Shown here one piece after another: positions 27,386 to 39,700 of a stretch of DNA of 64,000 nt; the first letter of the stretch is position 1; the number at the start of each line of letters is the position of its first letter. The DNA lies in NCBI GenBank assembly GCA_013396915.1, contig VWZL01004335.1:434001-498000 (forward strand), written 5' to 3'. Source of the DNA: Stercorarius parasiticus (lineage: Eukaryota > Chordata > Aves > Charadriiformes > Stercorariidae). The translations under genes and the position numbers were made by a program. A model generated the notes under the pieces. That model ran no database searches. It saw only the letters and a program-made list of their open reading frames with translations, and was not told the origin of the DNA.

Positions 27386-27568
27386 AGGAACAGGTTGCCC
27401 AGAGAGGTGGTGGAGGCCCCATCCCTGGAGACATTCAAGGCCAGGCTGGATGAGGCTCTGAGCAACCTGATCTAGTTGAAGATGTCCCTGCTTACTGCAG
27501 GGGGGTTGGACTAGATGACCTTTAAAGGTCCCTTCCAAGCCAACACATTCTGTGATTCTATGATTCTG
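27386..27568 (+). mobile_element. CR1 LINE 3' tail, same subfamily as 6999-7527
   Basis: It starts GAACAGGTTGCCCAGAGAGG and ends with GTGATTCTATGATTCTGG. Over its length it differs from the tail of the 6999-7527 copy at only a handful of positions, so both come from one subfamily. It is strongly 5'-truncated. Confidence 0.92.
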
Positions 27569-30500
27569 GTGTCACAGACTGAAGATAGAACACATAGAAA
27601 TTCTTTCAGAGAAAATTGCCAAACACAGCATGTCAGATATTGCCCCATTAATATCAAGACAATGGTTCGATGGATGTTACTAGCAAAACCTTTGCAGTTT
27701 GATATGTCCATAACAAAGGTGTTATAAAAATTCAAGTGTCACGGCAATTATTAGCGCTGTCCATCTCTATAATCGGTTTAATGCTTGAAAATACTCAGCG
27801 TCTCTATTTCTGCAAAAAACATCCATCTAACTAAACTAACAGTTACCTAACAGCCTTGAAATACTTATTTATTCACTTAGGACAATTTACATTAATTCTC
27901 AGATAGTGACGTAACTGGGCTAAGCAGTCACCATCCCACTATGGCTGCATTTAGGTAAAACGTCTCTATTCTTTTGGGAAACCTATTCACAGAAGGAAGG
28001 AAAGCATACCAGGACACCAACGCAGCTAAGTGCAATACTTAGTAAAATACTGGATGCTGAGTACAAAATGGCTCTTGGCGTATGCAGGAATAGCTCCTCC
28101 CTGAAGCCCTGAGAAACCATCATGATTCCCAGTCAAGTGGATTCTTGGCCATAACTGGTTATTTTTTTGCATTGGCTAAACTCTCACAGAAGCCCTTTGT
28201 TTCTCTCCCTCAGGAGTCTAAAACAAACTGAGAAAAGACAGGCAGATGGGAAAATATGCAACCAAAATACATGCAAATCCATTAGAGAAAATTAATCTCT
28301 CCTTCTTCAAGGGCTTACTTCCATGCATATTCACCCTGCGTGACTCCAACGACACAATTCTCTACCCAGACATGCAAGCACACCTTTGAGTTTTCACACA
28401 ATAACAATGACCATTGTGTCTTAATTTGGTAAAAATGTAGACGAAGCACTGAGTAGCCCCCTGCAAATTATATTAAGAAAGACATGCACAACAAATATGC
28501 TTCAATCATGTAGAGGTCTGGTGGCATGTGTCTAATCAAACACGGAGGAGATACATTAACAATCCTACAGCAGATCTTTACATAAGCAAGTATGGTCATT
28601 TCTTCACACCTCAGTAACAGGAACAATTTGACTCAGGCTATGCTTATTTTCTAGCTAGTGCAAAACCTGGACATAACTTTAGACAGAAGTCTGAGCTACT
28701 CTCTATGGTGTCTGAGGAAAAAAACTGTATCAGAAGGTTCTAAACCCTCCCCGATCTCTTTGAAGCCACCAGAAGGGGTATTTTCATGGATCTATGTAAT
28801 AACCAACAGCCTGGAAGTTGTCAAGGGCCTGCTATATTCAGAAAGTTAGTATTTGAACCCGAACGGCTAGGGTACGAGTTTTCAAACTAGAAGAAAGAAA
28901 TGTAACAGTCATGCGTGATCATACACTGAAAAACGATCCAAGGATGGGTGATGTGGAGAGACAGCCACCAACTGCACCCCAACATTACTCGTGGAAAATC
29001 TTTCACATTTTTAAAATTACAGACTTGAGGAATGAAAAACCTGAGTCAAATGAGTAGAGAAAATTTAACTCCCTTCTTTTAATCCTTTGCAGCAGTAGTG
29101 TATAAGAAATGGAGCTAAGCAATGAGAACCCTAACACTGAGAACAACCTGGTGCCCAAGCTGTGAGATGGCACATGGAAGACTGAGATAACTTGTCTTCC
29201 TGAATCCTGCATGAGGACCTGGAAAATAAGGCGAGATCTCTGTCAGACAGTTTCACCAGAGAGACATATCTGGGATCCTGGATATAAAAACTGCTTTTTT
29301 GTTTACATCTAAAATGGGAAGGTTGACTTTGGAAATTCTGGAGCCAAACTATGAGATCCACTCACTGTCTCCTCCAACACCAAGCTTCAGTATGAGACCA
29401 CGACTGATGGTAGGAGAAAGCCTACTCACAGATGAACCTCATATTGAATGCATCCATCCCACAGCTCGTCCCCCATACCTGGAAGTTTCTTGATGAAAAC
29501 ACTGCTTTGCTGCCAAGACAAGATTAGAGCCAATACCTACATGTGTAAGGTTCTCATGCTCCTCTCATCTGGTGTACCTGGTTGTTCTGCTTTCAACAGG
29601 AAACAGCCCTCAGGAACGGAAAAATGGAAGGAAAAGCCAAACAACCCACACCACAATGAAGGCAGTGTACTGGTAGGATAAATACAAGACCAGAAGGAGA
29701 CTCTCCTATCAGTTCATATCCTCTTGTGAACTGTGCCAAAAAAACAAGTAAATTTTATTCAGTTGAGCAGAACCAAGGTCCATACATCACAGGCTGCATG
29801 GTGAGTGATTCAAAGACAGAGGGACCTTCTGGGGAGTTAGCTTTAGGTGTGCATGGGCAAGTACTTGAGTCCAATATGAACGAGTCATCACTGAAAAACA
29901 CGTTAATTAAGCCTTAAAGCAAGGCAGATCCCCTCCTGTAACCCTACGGAGGAGAAGGTAGGCAGGGGGGTTTCACATTTTTGGAGTCTGACGTTGAATC
30001 TGGAGAAAACAAGGATGGTTTCCCAGCCGGAACTCTAGTCAAATATCTATACCTTCATCTGTCTCTGCAATTATGTGTGGGTCTTGCCACCACTGAGGGT
30101 GAGTTTCCAGACAGTGCAGAAATTAGCTTTAGTCTAAGAACTGAGAAGTCTTACCAGAAGTGAGAAACGATAAAAAGGTGAGGAAAAAAAAGAAGACTAA
30201 AAATTCAGGGAGACAAAATAAGAAAGAAGGGAACTGACAAAATCTGTATTTTAATATCAAGGGCAGTTAGAATATTCTTGTCTGGTTTTGGTTTAAAATG
30301 CAATCATCAGATTTTTCATCCAGAGAACATTGATTTTATAGTATCTCACACTTGTAAATGGTGAAATATTATCAGATACTATGCAGGTCCAGATTTTTAT
30401 TCATTTCTCCAGATGTACTGCTGATAAAGTCTTTCAAAAACCAGTGTTGTTAAATCATAAACATTAAAAACGGTACACTGAATTTCGAAGAGACTACTGA

Positions 30501-33500
30501 ATGCCTCACACTAGGCAGCATGGCGAAAAGCCAAAAAATAACTCCAGCTAAATTAAAAATAGTCTCCCAAACTAAAAAGAAAATGTTTGCTCTCTGCCTC
30601 GTATGACTGGCTGCATGAGATGGAAATTATTTAAAACGAAAAAATAGTCCAGAGCCGTCCATTATTTCTTACTAATTTACAGCAAGGGGAAAATTCTTCT
30701 GTAAATCCTCCTTACTGCTCAATAGTCACATATCCAAGAAAATTTCAGAATAGCATAGGACTACAAAATTAAAGTAATTCATTAAACTTCCAATAACTGT
30801 ATTGCGCTAAAGTTTATGTAATATTACTTTGGAAGACAGGAAAGCATTTAAAGCGATTCCTTTTTCTTTCCCCAATCTCTTCTCCATGGTCAGCACTCGT
30901 TTTCACAAAGCTGTTGAATAGATTGGATAACTTATTTTGCCGATTATTCCTCATAGGAGATTTCCTGTATGTTCCTAACACATTTCACATTATTTGGGAT
31001 AGTTATGTACAGGGTCAGGTTTCTAGGACTGATTCTACATTCTTCCTGTACAAGTACCATAACCTTATACTGGAGTAATATTGCATTTTGGCATTAGCTG
31101 ACTTGCACTTGTTACTATTGTAAGAATGTAGAACAATGTCTTTCACTTAACGTTCAGTCTAATCTGTATGTTTTAGGGACTGAATTGAACATGTATATAG
31201 CTCACAAAAATGGTTGTTTCTTCAGTGAGCTATACTCATTCTTTTCCTTGCGTCTGCAGCAGGACTGTTAACGTGAACAGTAAAATGCCATCAGAAAACT
31301 TAGTGTAAAATATCTGGACATGCAGAAAAAACCTTTCGCCTTACCTACCACCAACTCTCTTAGGGCACCTATTGACTGTAAATCCAATCTGATGGGGAAG
31401 GATGATCAACAGGCTTAAAAGAAATGGAAGAGATGATGTGCAAATGTATATTCCTAACTTCTCTACATGACCTTTAGGTTAGTTTAAAGGGTGGAAACAG
31501 CTGAAAGCATGACTTCACTGAATCTAATGACAGACACCCATTCAATATTTCGCTCCCTGCAGTTTTTAAAGTGTCACCGCACAATCACAAGAAGCAGAAC
31601 GAGTAAAGCCACCTTTCCTCCCGGTTCTCTCATCTTCTCCAGGGGGTCGCGCAGATACACAAAGAAACTATTGTGAAGGCAGTGGCAAAAGGAGAAAGCA
31701 GAAGTCATTCCAAAGAAATGTTGCCACAGTACTATTCCAAATGCCTCGAGATTATATTTTTTAATACAACAGTGTGATAGTTTGGCAATATGAAAAGATT
31801 GGGTCAAAGTAAGCCTCAATCTACCTTCAGGCTTTCTGCATTTGTAAGGAACTTAAAGGAAGTTTGAGGTACTTTCTTTTTGGACAATTGTGATAGCAGT
31901 GTTTGTCCCCAAAACTGCCAGTGCAGGCACTGACCGGAAAAGTAGGCAGATTGGCAGACCTAAATGCATGCTCTGTAATATCTCTCAAAACACTTTTTCT
32001 GAACTTTCTCATTATAAAAGGAATCGTATTACAGCTCTACAACATCTGCACACATCTAGCAGATGACCCAAGATTCCCTCTCTCGTTCTTGGCTTGTTTA
32101 GAGGGAAAAAGATCAGCTCAGCTCACCAACCCCTTTGACAGTACATAATGCCAACAAATTGAACGGTTCAGTTAGTCGTGCTGTTTGGGAAGTTCACAAG
32201 ATAGCAGGACATAAAAAAACCAACCTAAACCAGAGTACTTTATTATATCTTGTGGTTGCAGAGAAATTTCTAACTTTGGTTAATAATTAACCATACCACT
32301 TTTAGCGAAGGTCAGGGAAGGAAGACTTACCTCTCTGTAATCGTTTATGCGAGCTCTTTACTTCTTTATAATAAAATTAAATACATTCTCTGCTTTCAGA
32401 AGCTATTGCCATGTTCTTAGCTACATCTCTTAGCAAACTTCTGCTAAAGACACTTCCTTATTTTGGACTAGAAATTCTATCCCATGCTTTACATGATATT
32501 AATCTAGCGTTTGTGGGTGGCAAGAGAGACAGGTAAAATTATGTAAAGAAAATTCATCGCAAATGCGTATCAACTATCATTAATAAACCAAACATTTACT
32601 GCCATTTATAAAAGCATTGATCAGTTTTGACACTAGGTAAATTGTAACTTCCATACTCATTTACTCTTACTTTTTCTTGTTCCTCACTTCTGAGGTCAAG
32701 TCCCACTATTTTCTTGATGTGGTCTTCACATACTTCTATGTAATTTTTATGTAGGTGATTTTCCTCCAAATTCAGAATCACTTTCCTCTCCTAAAATCTC
32801 TCCAAAAATGGACAATTTCTTCCTGATTTTAAGAGCTCAGATCTAGTTTGGTGGATTTGGGTTGTTTTTTTTTCCTATAATGGTTTCTTTGACATTCATT
32901 CTTTCCTAAATGTAGACATTCTAAGGTAAGCAAGGATATATGCCACATAGAACAGCAGAACAGAGGAAAACAACCCCAATTTATGACATTGGAGACAGAC
33001 TACTTTCACATTTTTATCAGATGAGAAAATTAAATAAAGAATTCATTTGGCTGCTCTGAACAATGGATTTGCAATTTGCATAGAAAGAATGATGGCAAAA
33101 CCTCATAACCCACCAGTGTTTTACCACAAGCTCAGTTCCATTACATTTGAGTGGAGGTTCAAAGTTGTCTAAAGAAACCATTCTCTTCTCTCTCCAACTG
33201 TAAATGTGTCACTTGAGAGTTCAACTTCCAATAGCAGCAGTATCTGACACACAACTAATTTTAGAATATGAAGTGCTCCTCACCATATTGGAATACATAT
33301 AATTTAAAATAACTGTAAACCTAAACTTTGCAAAAACAGAAAATTCAAGCACTAACAAAAAAGCATAATTTGTAATTGAAAGAAAATAATATTTAAAAGA
33401 AAAAAAAAACTTTTTTGTCCTTCCAAAAAGAGACAGAAATTACTAAGTTTTATTTCCCAAGAGAATTATGCCACTTTTATAAAGAAAATTACAGTCACCA

Positions 33501-33603
33501 CAAATTGCTCTCAACAATTCCAAAGCTTCTTCATTTGACCACTTGAAAATCAAAGTTCTTTAAGATTATAAATATAACTTTTTATAACTCTGTTATTACG
33601 TAC
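27569..33603. other. Intronic DNA, unexplained slightly GC-richer part near 28650-30180
   Basis: No repeat or exon is recognised. The part from about 28650 to 30180 has overlapping open frames on both strands and a less AT-biased composition than its surroundings; I cannot name it. Confidence 0.45.
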
Positions 33604-33714
33604 TGTGAATGGGGAAAGGGGGCCAATCTTGTGGCCGTAGCGTCGAATGGCCTCTCTGATGTGGCTCGGCTGGATGGCATCGCTTTGAGCCTCTATACCA
33701 CAGGCTGCAGTGCT
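33604..33714 (-). CDS. SUPT3H: SUPT3H exon E (third helix of histone fold 2)
   Basis: This exon is 111 nt, 37 codons, phase 0 at both ends. It begins [18 protein letters not shown] and continues [19 protein letters not shown]. The [13 protein letters not shown] segment is the highly conserved end of SPT3 and corresponds to the last loop and helix of the second histone fold. The acceptor is CTGTTGCAG and the donor is a good GTACGT. In vertebrates one further short coding exon follows. I looked for its reverse complement to the left and did not find it, so the stop codon probably lies outside the window. Confidence 0.96.
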
Positions 33715-36700
33715 CTGCAACAGAAAAACACATAAATTGTTACTAAATCAAAAACACACAACAGACCTACAGTGCATAAAGTATGAAAATAAACCTTTAT
33801 AAAATGGACCAATTTTTTTTTTTTTTTCCTGAGGATACACATCATTGCTGCCACACACTACATTAGAGAGAAAAAGCTATTAACAAATCAAAGAGGACTT
33901 TTACATGAACTTTGCTTAAGAGACCCAAAGAACACCATATTTGTCCTCTTAAATCTTTCACCTAGTGCTGCTGTATGTCGCAATTGAAAAGAGCAGAAAA
34001 TGTTCAAACTAAAATGAAAGGGTCATATAAGTCATACTGCAATAACCACAGAAACTATTTTTAAAACATTTCAGGCTCTCATTATGATGTCAAGGGGTAG
34101 GGAAAATATTGAACAAATACCCAAAGAGGAAAGCAATTTGACACCAAAATCGCCATTGAGTAATATCAGATTGAAATTAGAAGATGAAACGTGTGACATA
34201 ATGGTGTTAGAGGGAGGCAAAAATATTTTAATTACCTCAAACTGGAATGTTGTCAAATTTCAAATGACTTTTTGGATTAAGGACCCTAAATAGGAAAAAT
34301 AAGTATTCACTGCTACTGGTCCATCGATTTCACAAAAATATCCCCAGGATTTTAAAAGGAAAAGTTACTCTTTTCTCCTTCCTAGTCAAACTGAAATATC
34401 GGTTTAGGCTCCATCTAAACACGGCTGCTTGCCAGAATTCAGATGACTTATCAGAAAGATGGCTGCTTGGTAATAAATTCATGAAAACAATATTAGTCAA
34501 TGTACTAAGAATGACAAAAACTTACATTATACACTGAAATTTAAGGTACACACATTCACGGTCTCCCTATACATTTCCACTGTATACTAATGCTGTCAAA
34601 CTTGGGATATTATTCACAAAATGTTTTATTTTCAAGAGTACTGAGTCGACCGGAGCCTGTGTGTGTACACACAGAATTATTCATAATACGATGGCAGATT
34701 CTTCCCTTGCTGATTGACATTCATAAAGGGAATGTGAAACTCAAATATTTTCAGCTGGACCGGGCCTTCATGGACTAAGAATAACATTCTTCACCAGGTT
34801 AACTCGTTTGTCTCAATGCCTCAGTTATATCCAGTATATACCCAACCAAACTGGACAAGTCACGGGAACATTTCATTAAAACAGTGCGCTTTTTAGAATA
34901 TAATTATTGCAAAAGGCAATAAGTCAAACATTAAGAATTTAAAATCAACTCACAACACCGGTGAAATATAATGTATCAAAAACTACATCTCCAGCTAAAT
35001 TCTGGTTCCAAGGAAGGATAATGGAAATCAGCCACAGAAACAAAACATAATCAAACCTAATATAAAAAAGAAAGAGGAAAAGCAAAAGCCTTCAGGGAAG
35101 TTTTCAGGATTCACTAAAGGCTTTCTAAACAGAGTATAATAAGGGCAGAGAGAAAGTTGAACATATTAGGTCTCTACAGCACCGATGACACCAGAAGGAG
35201 AAAATAAATCTTTTTCTCTCTGTCATTGGAAAAATCAGTGGTTTAACTCTGTGAAAAATGAGTTTTTTAGGAGAATAATAACACACATGAGAAAATCACA
35301 AGTCACTCCACTGATTTGCAGCAAAATGAGTACTGCCACCACATTCTTCCAGAAAAAGCCCTAAGTGACTAACACAGTGCTTCCTATCCAGTTTATTTAA
35401 TCAAATCTATTTCCCTTGCGGTTTTAAGGCACATATATCCCTCTCAGGTAGAATACCAAGGATCTACAACAGAAGACAGGAATTGTAATATTTACATTTC
35501 ACACCCTGACTATCAGACACCCATATTTTATGCAAAGTAAACAAACACTTAGATTGAATGCAACCAACTGTCATAAAAAATAAAGCAGGTCAGGCAAAGT
35601 CATTCTAGGCAAAGAAGGCAAATGCCTAATGCTGCTGGCTGCAGGAAAATCACAACCACCTCTTTGCCTGCTTTGCTTATGCTTTGACCCTCAATACCTA
35701 CGCTAGCTGCTACTCTCCGAGAAGGGGGTGATTATTTGGGATGGTGTCTATCGCTGTGGCTGTAGAGGAACAGCTCATCTTTTGCTGTTACCTCAACAAA
35801 ATTCAGTTTTGCAGGCACTACTGAGAAGCTTTAGCCTAGTTCTGACAGAAAGAACACCCAACCACACATTTGGCCCTAGAATAACATCGGTAGTTAACAT
35901 GTGATATAATTTAAATTTAATCTTTCAAACGAGACATGCTATTTCCTGTAGATGTTTTCGTTTCTTATTCTTTTTTTTTTTTCCCCAGGATTGTGCACAA
36001 AATACCTTTTTTCTTTTCCTTTGTTTGGATTTGGTAGAGTCCTGTCCGATGCCACCATTCCCCAGGGCTCCTGATGGGGTTTTCCCCAGATGCTGCTGCC
36101 CTGCGGACGCTGGGGGTGTTGGTGTAGGAGGTGGTGTGTTTTCAGGAGAGTCAAGACTGGTCTTCACGCCTGTAGATTGCCCTAAGAGATGTGGCTACGG
36201 AAGCAAACCGTCAAACCCCCATTATATAATCAAATTAAAAAAAAAATAATTAATTATTGCCTTCTTAGATTTACTGCTGGAAGACATGTAATACAGAATT
36301 CAGTTTGCATATTCTAGAGGTTACTATAATATCTGTATCATAGCAATGCATGCAATACAGCACTTATCGCATTTGCCACTGTTGACAACTTTAACCTTCA
36401 AATCTGCAATAAAGACAGCCTTCAACAGAGAGAAGGAATTTCCACCCAAGAAAATAGGATTTACATTTAAACATGCTGCTAAGAATTGGACATTTGGAGC
36501 CATAATTTAACGTCTTTCCATCTAAGCCCATAACTTCAATGTCAATAAACTCCATAACAGAAGTCTATACCAGTACCAGATTCAATAACATCTACTTTGA
36601 AAGCAACAAACTACCAAATACATGTAAAAGTCAAACATAAAGTGCATTAATATGTGAAAAAGCAAGATTTACCTCAGTAGAGTTGTGATACTGTATGAAG

Positions 36701-39700
36701 GTGGCAGATATGGCATGACTGAATGGGTCACCAGCTTTGGGAGCCATGTCCTGCTTAACCAAAAGGGCCAAGTCCACCAACTGGAGGGGCAAAACCAGGC
36801 AGTGAACAGGTAGGTTTACTGACACGGTACTTATGACGAATACCATCGTAACAATGAAGAGAGAGAGGAGTTGTGGGTTGAGACAAATTATTCTTAGTAT
36901 TTCTCAGTTGAAAACAAAATTATTCAGAGATATTTCAGCCTGAGGAACCTTTCTTTTCCACTTCTGTAAATATATGGAGTAATGTATCTACCCGAGAGGG
37001 CTCGGCTTGGCACTAAGGTAACGTTTTGTTTTCCAGGAAATCCTGCTTTTTAATCCAATTGTGCAACGAGGTTGAATGAGCCTCAGCGCACTGCCAAAGG
37101 TCACATAGCAAAGTACGTGGTTTCAGTTTGGACTTGAATAAAGTTCGTGCTGGACTCCACTCTCCCCTGTAACCATTATAAAACATTTCTGTTTGCCTAT
37201 CAGATGGATAAATACGGTATAGTCAGCATCTGTCACACCGTAAATTGAAAGACAGACAGGAATCCAGTTAGCTTCGTTAGCTGAAGTAGTGACTGCGTGG
37301 TTCCGAAGGGGCTTACAACAAGTCACCTGAGGCTGACATACATCCCAGTTTAATTAATTCATTTTGTTTAGCTAGACTTCAATCAGTACACTCCCTTACC
37401 TGTGCCACAGTCTCATAGGCTAAATACGCCAAAATCTCCATTGCCACTGCATTTGGTTTTATTTCCATACTGCTACAGTCCAACCAGTCACGAAACTTGG
37501 ATGCTTTCTTTGCTGTCAGTTCAAATTATAAGGGAAAAAGAAGAACTTAATATCAGGTAGGCCAAAATAATGCAATTTTTTTTCCGGTCATAGAAAATAC
37601 TGCAAATGTGAATGTGATTTGATTGGCCAAAGAAGGAATTATCAAAATGGAATTAGTGGGGAAAAGACTGTTATTTCATACATAACATTTGGGAAACCCA
37701 TAAGCAGCATGGAGTAAAGAGAAAAACACACAGTTCATCAATCATATGGGACACTTCAGAGAGGACGGGTCTACCTCAGAGGACCCCAGATGGGACAAAC
37801 CTGGTTTTGAACATATTATTGTAAAAGAAATTATACGATTGCATCACACCTTTGATGAATGAGAGAAAGCACTAGAAGAAATCAACACAAATCTGAGTCC
37901 AGATAAAATGATATAATTGTATCAACAACAGCAAAGACAAATGAAGAAGGACAGAAGAACTAGGAAGTCCTTGTGTTAACCATGCAGGGATTAGGCGCTG
38001 ACAAGCCAGCCAAAATGATTTGTAGATGAGCGTTTTTAAAATGTGCTTTGGATATGAAGAAATAAAGATAGATGTAGATCTGCAAGTGATCAACATTCAC
38101 AGGAGAACTTCACGCTGCTAATGGATGAGATCACTTAGGAGATAAGTACAGAGAAAAATATGGGACAAAAGAAACATAATATTTGCCGAGAGAGGAAAAG
38201 GAGGGAAAAAAGGATGAGGTAAGTGGAGGACAAGCCGATCACAGAAAGCTGGGGAGACTTGGGCAGAAAGGAGCTAGTTATATAGAGGTCTTAATGAGGG
38301 ATGTTTGTGAAGACAGGGCAACCGAAATGAAGTAAATACAAGGTGGGAGAATCATTTGAGTCAGCTCTTTCACAGAGATTCTTCAACAAGGATTAAAAAG
38401 CTAAAGAGAAGTCAGGTATTAAACAGAAAACAGGTGGAAATAATGGTTATTTTTGAGGGGGGAGTGAAAAAGCTACACAGGATTGCTCAAGACAAAAAAC
38501 CAAAAAACAAGGCAAGAGAAAAAGCGGGAAGGTGACAGCAGGACCACAAAATGTTCCCCAGAATTTAAATTTGTAATCCTGTAGTACTTTATCCTTTGAT
38601 AGGCCCTTTTTGTTGCCTGTATTTAAAACCACACAGAAATATGTGGAGCTGTTAAGTGTGAATATATATTGTTAGAACAGGCTTTTTGGAGTCCCTTCCA
38701 GGTTTAGTCTCTTGTGACAGTTTTCACGGGTTTATATTATGGTAAAAAGGGTTTGCTACTTTAAACATAGCAGTACATTCAATTTTTACTACAATAAAGT
38801 AAGTAAAAAACGGCCTTTGTCTTATCTTTGAACAAATGTTCCGCGTGGCATTTAGTATGCTCTATCTAGCTAAGTTCATATTATGCAATTGAATTTGTGC
38901 ACGAGTCTCTCTTGCTACTATTTTCCAAGACTAAAATTCTCTTATTCTTTAAACAGTCAGTGAAAAAGAGCTGTATAGACATGGTCATTTAAAAACACTG
39001 TGAAAATACCATTGAGGTATTTTTATAGATCGCAATGCCCTGGTCAGCAACATTCAATTTTATTTCACAAATTTAAGATTTCTATTTGTTCTGTCTCCAG
39101 ATGATAATTTTGGGGGTTTAAAAATGACTTTATCACAAACCTCTCATTTCCTGAAGTCACCGTAATCTGAAGTATCGTTTATCTAATGGCTCACAGATGT
39201 GTGATGCCAAATTATAAGTAGGCTTACAAAACATATTGAATTAAGAAAAGAAATGCTTACAAAACATGTTTTCCTACGTTTGCTGACATTTGCTGACACA
39301 GAACAGTATTTCAAACATGTCATTTATTTGCCATAAATGAGTCACTCTTTCTTTGAATTTAAAAGGAAGACCAAGATAAGGTCTCGCGCTTAAAGACACC
39401 ATTGTGTTCGAGTCTGTGTTGTAGGATCATGTGCTGTTTTGTCATGATTTTTACTGGCTCCTTCCCCTCACTTTCTCTGACATTTGACCTAAAACCTTAG
39501 TCATCACTTAACCGCTTCTGTAATGATGTTTTGCTACACGATCAAGCCCATTAATTTACAGCTCATTATAGTTGTGGCCCACAAGTACTTCTAGTAAGTT
39601 GGTTTTCAGTGCTAGTAAAGCCCTAATTCTGTCATCATGTTATTAGTGTTGGAATGGCGTATACTGATGAATTTGGCTAATGTCGAATAAATTCCACAGC

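Larger units (their letters stand above)
1..33603 (-). other. SUPT3H: Inferred SUPT3H intron, 3' side (runs past left edge)
   Basis: After the donor of the exon ending at 33604, no terminal SUPT3H exon was recognised, so the rest of the left part is read as intron of at least 33.6 kb. It contains LINE relics, triplet repeats and CpG-rich patches, listed individually. An alternative is that the gene ends within this stretch through a short, diverged last exon that I could not spot. Confidence 0.6.

Noticed and set aside
36161..36175. Nearer acceptor CTACAG (ending at 36170) for SUPT3H exon D
   Set aside because: Starting the exon at 36169 in phase 0 gives GCG TGA, an immediate stop. The acceptor ending at 36195 keeps the frame open.
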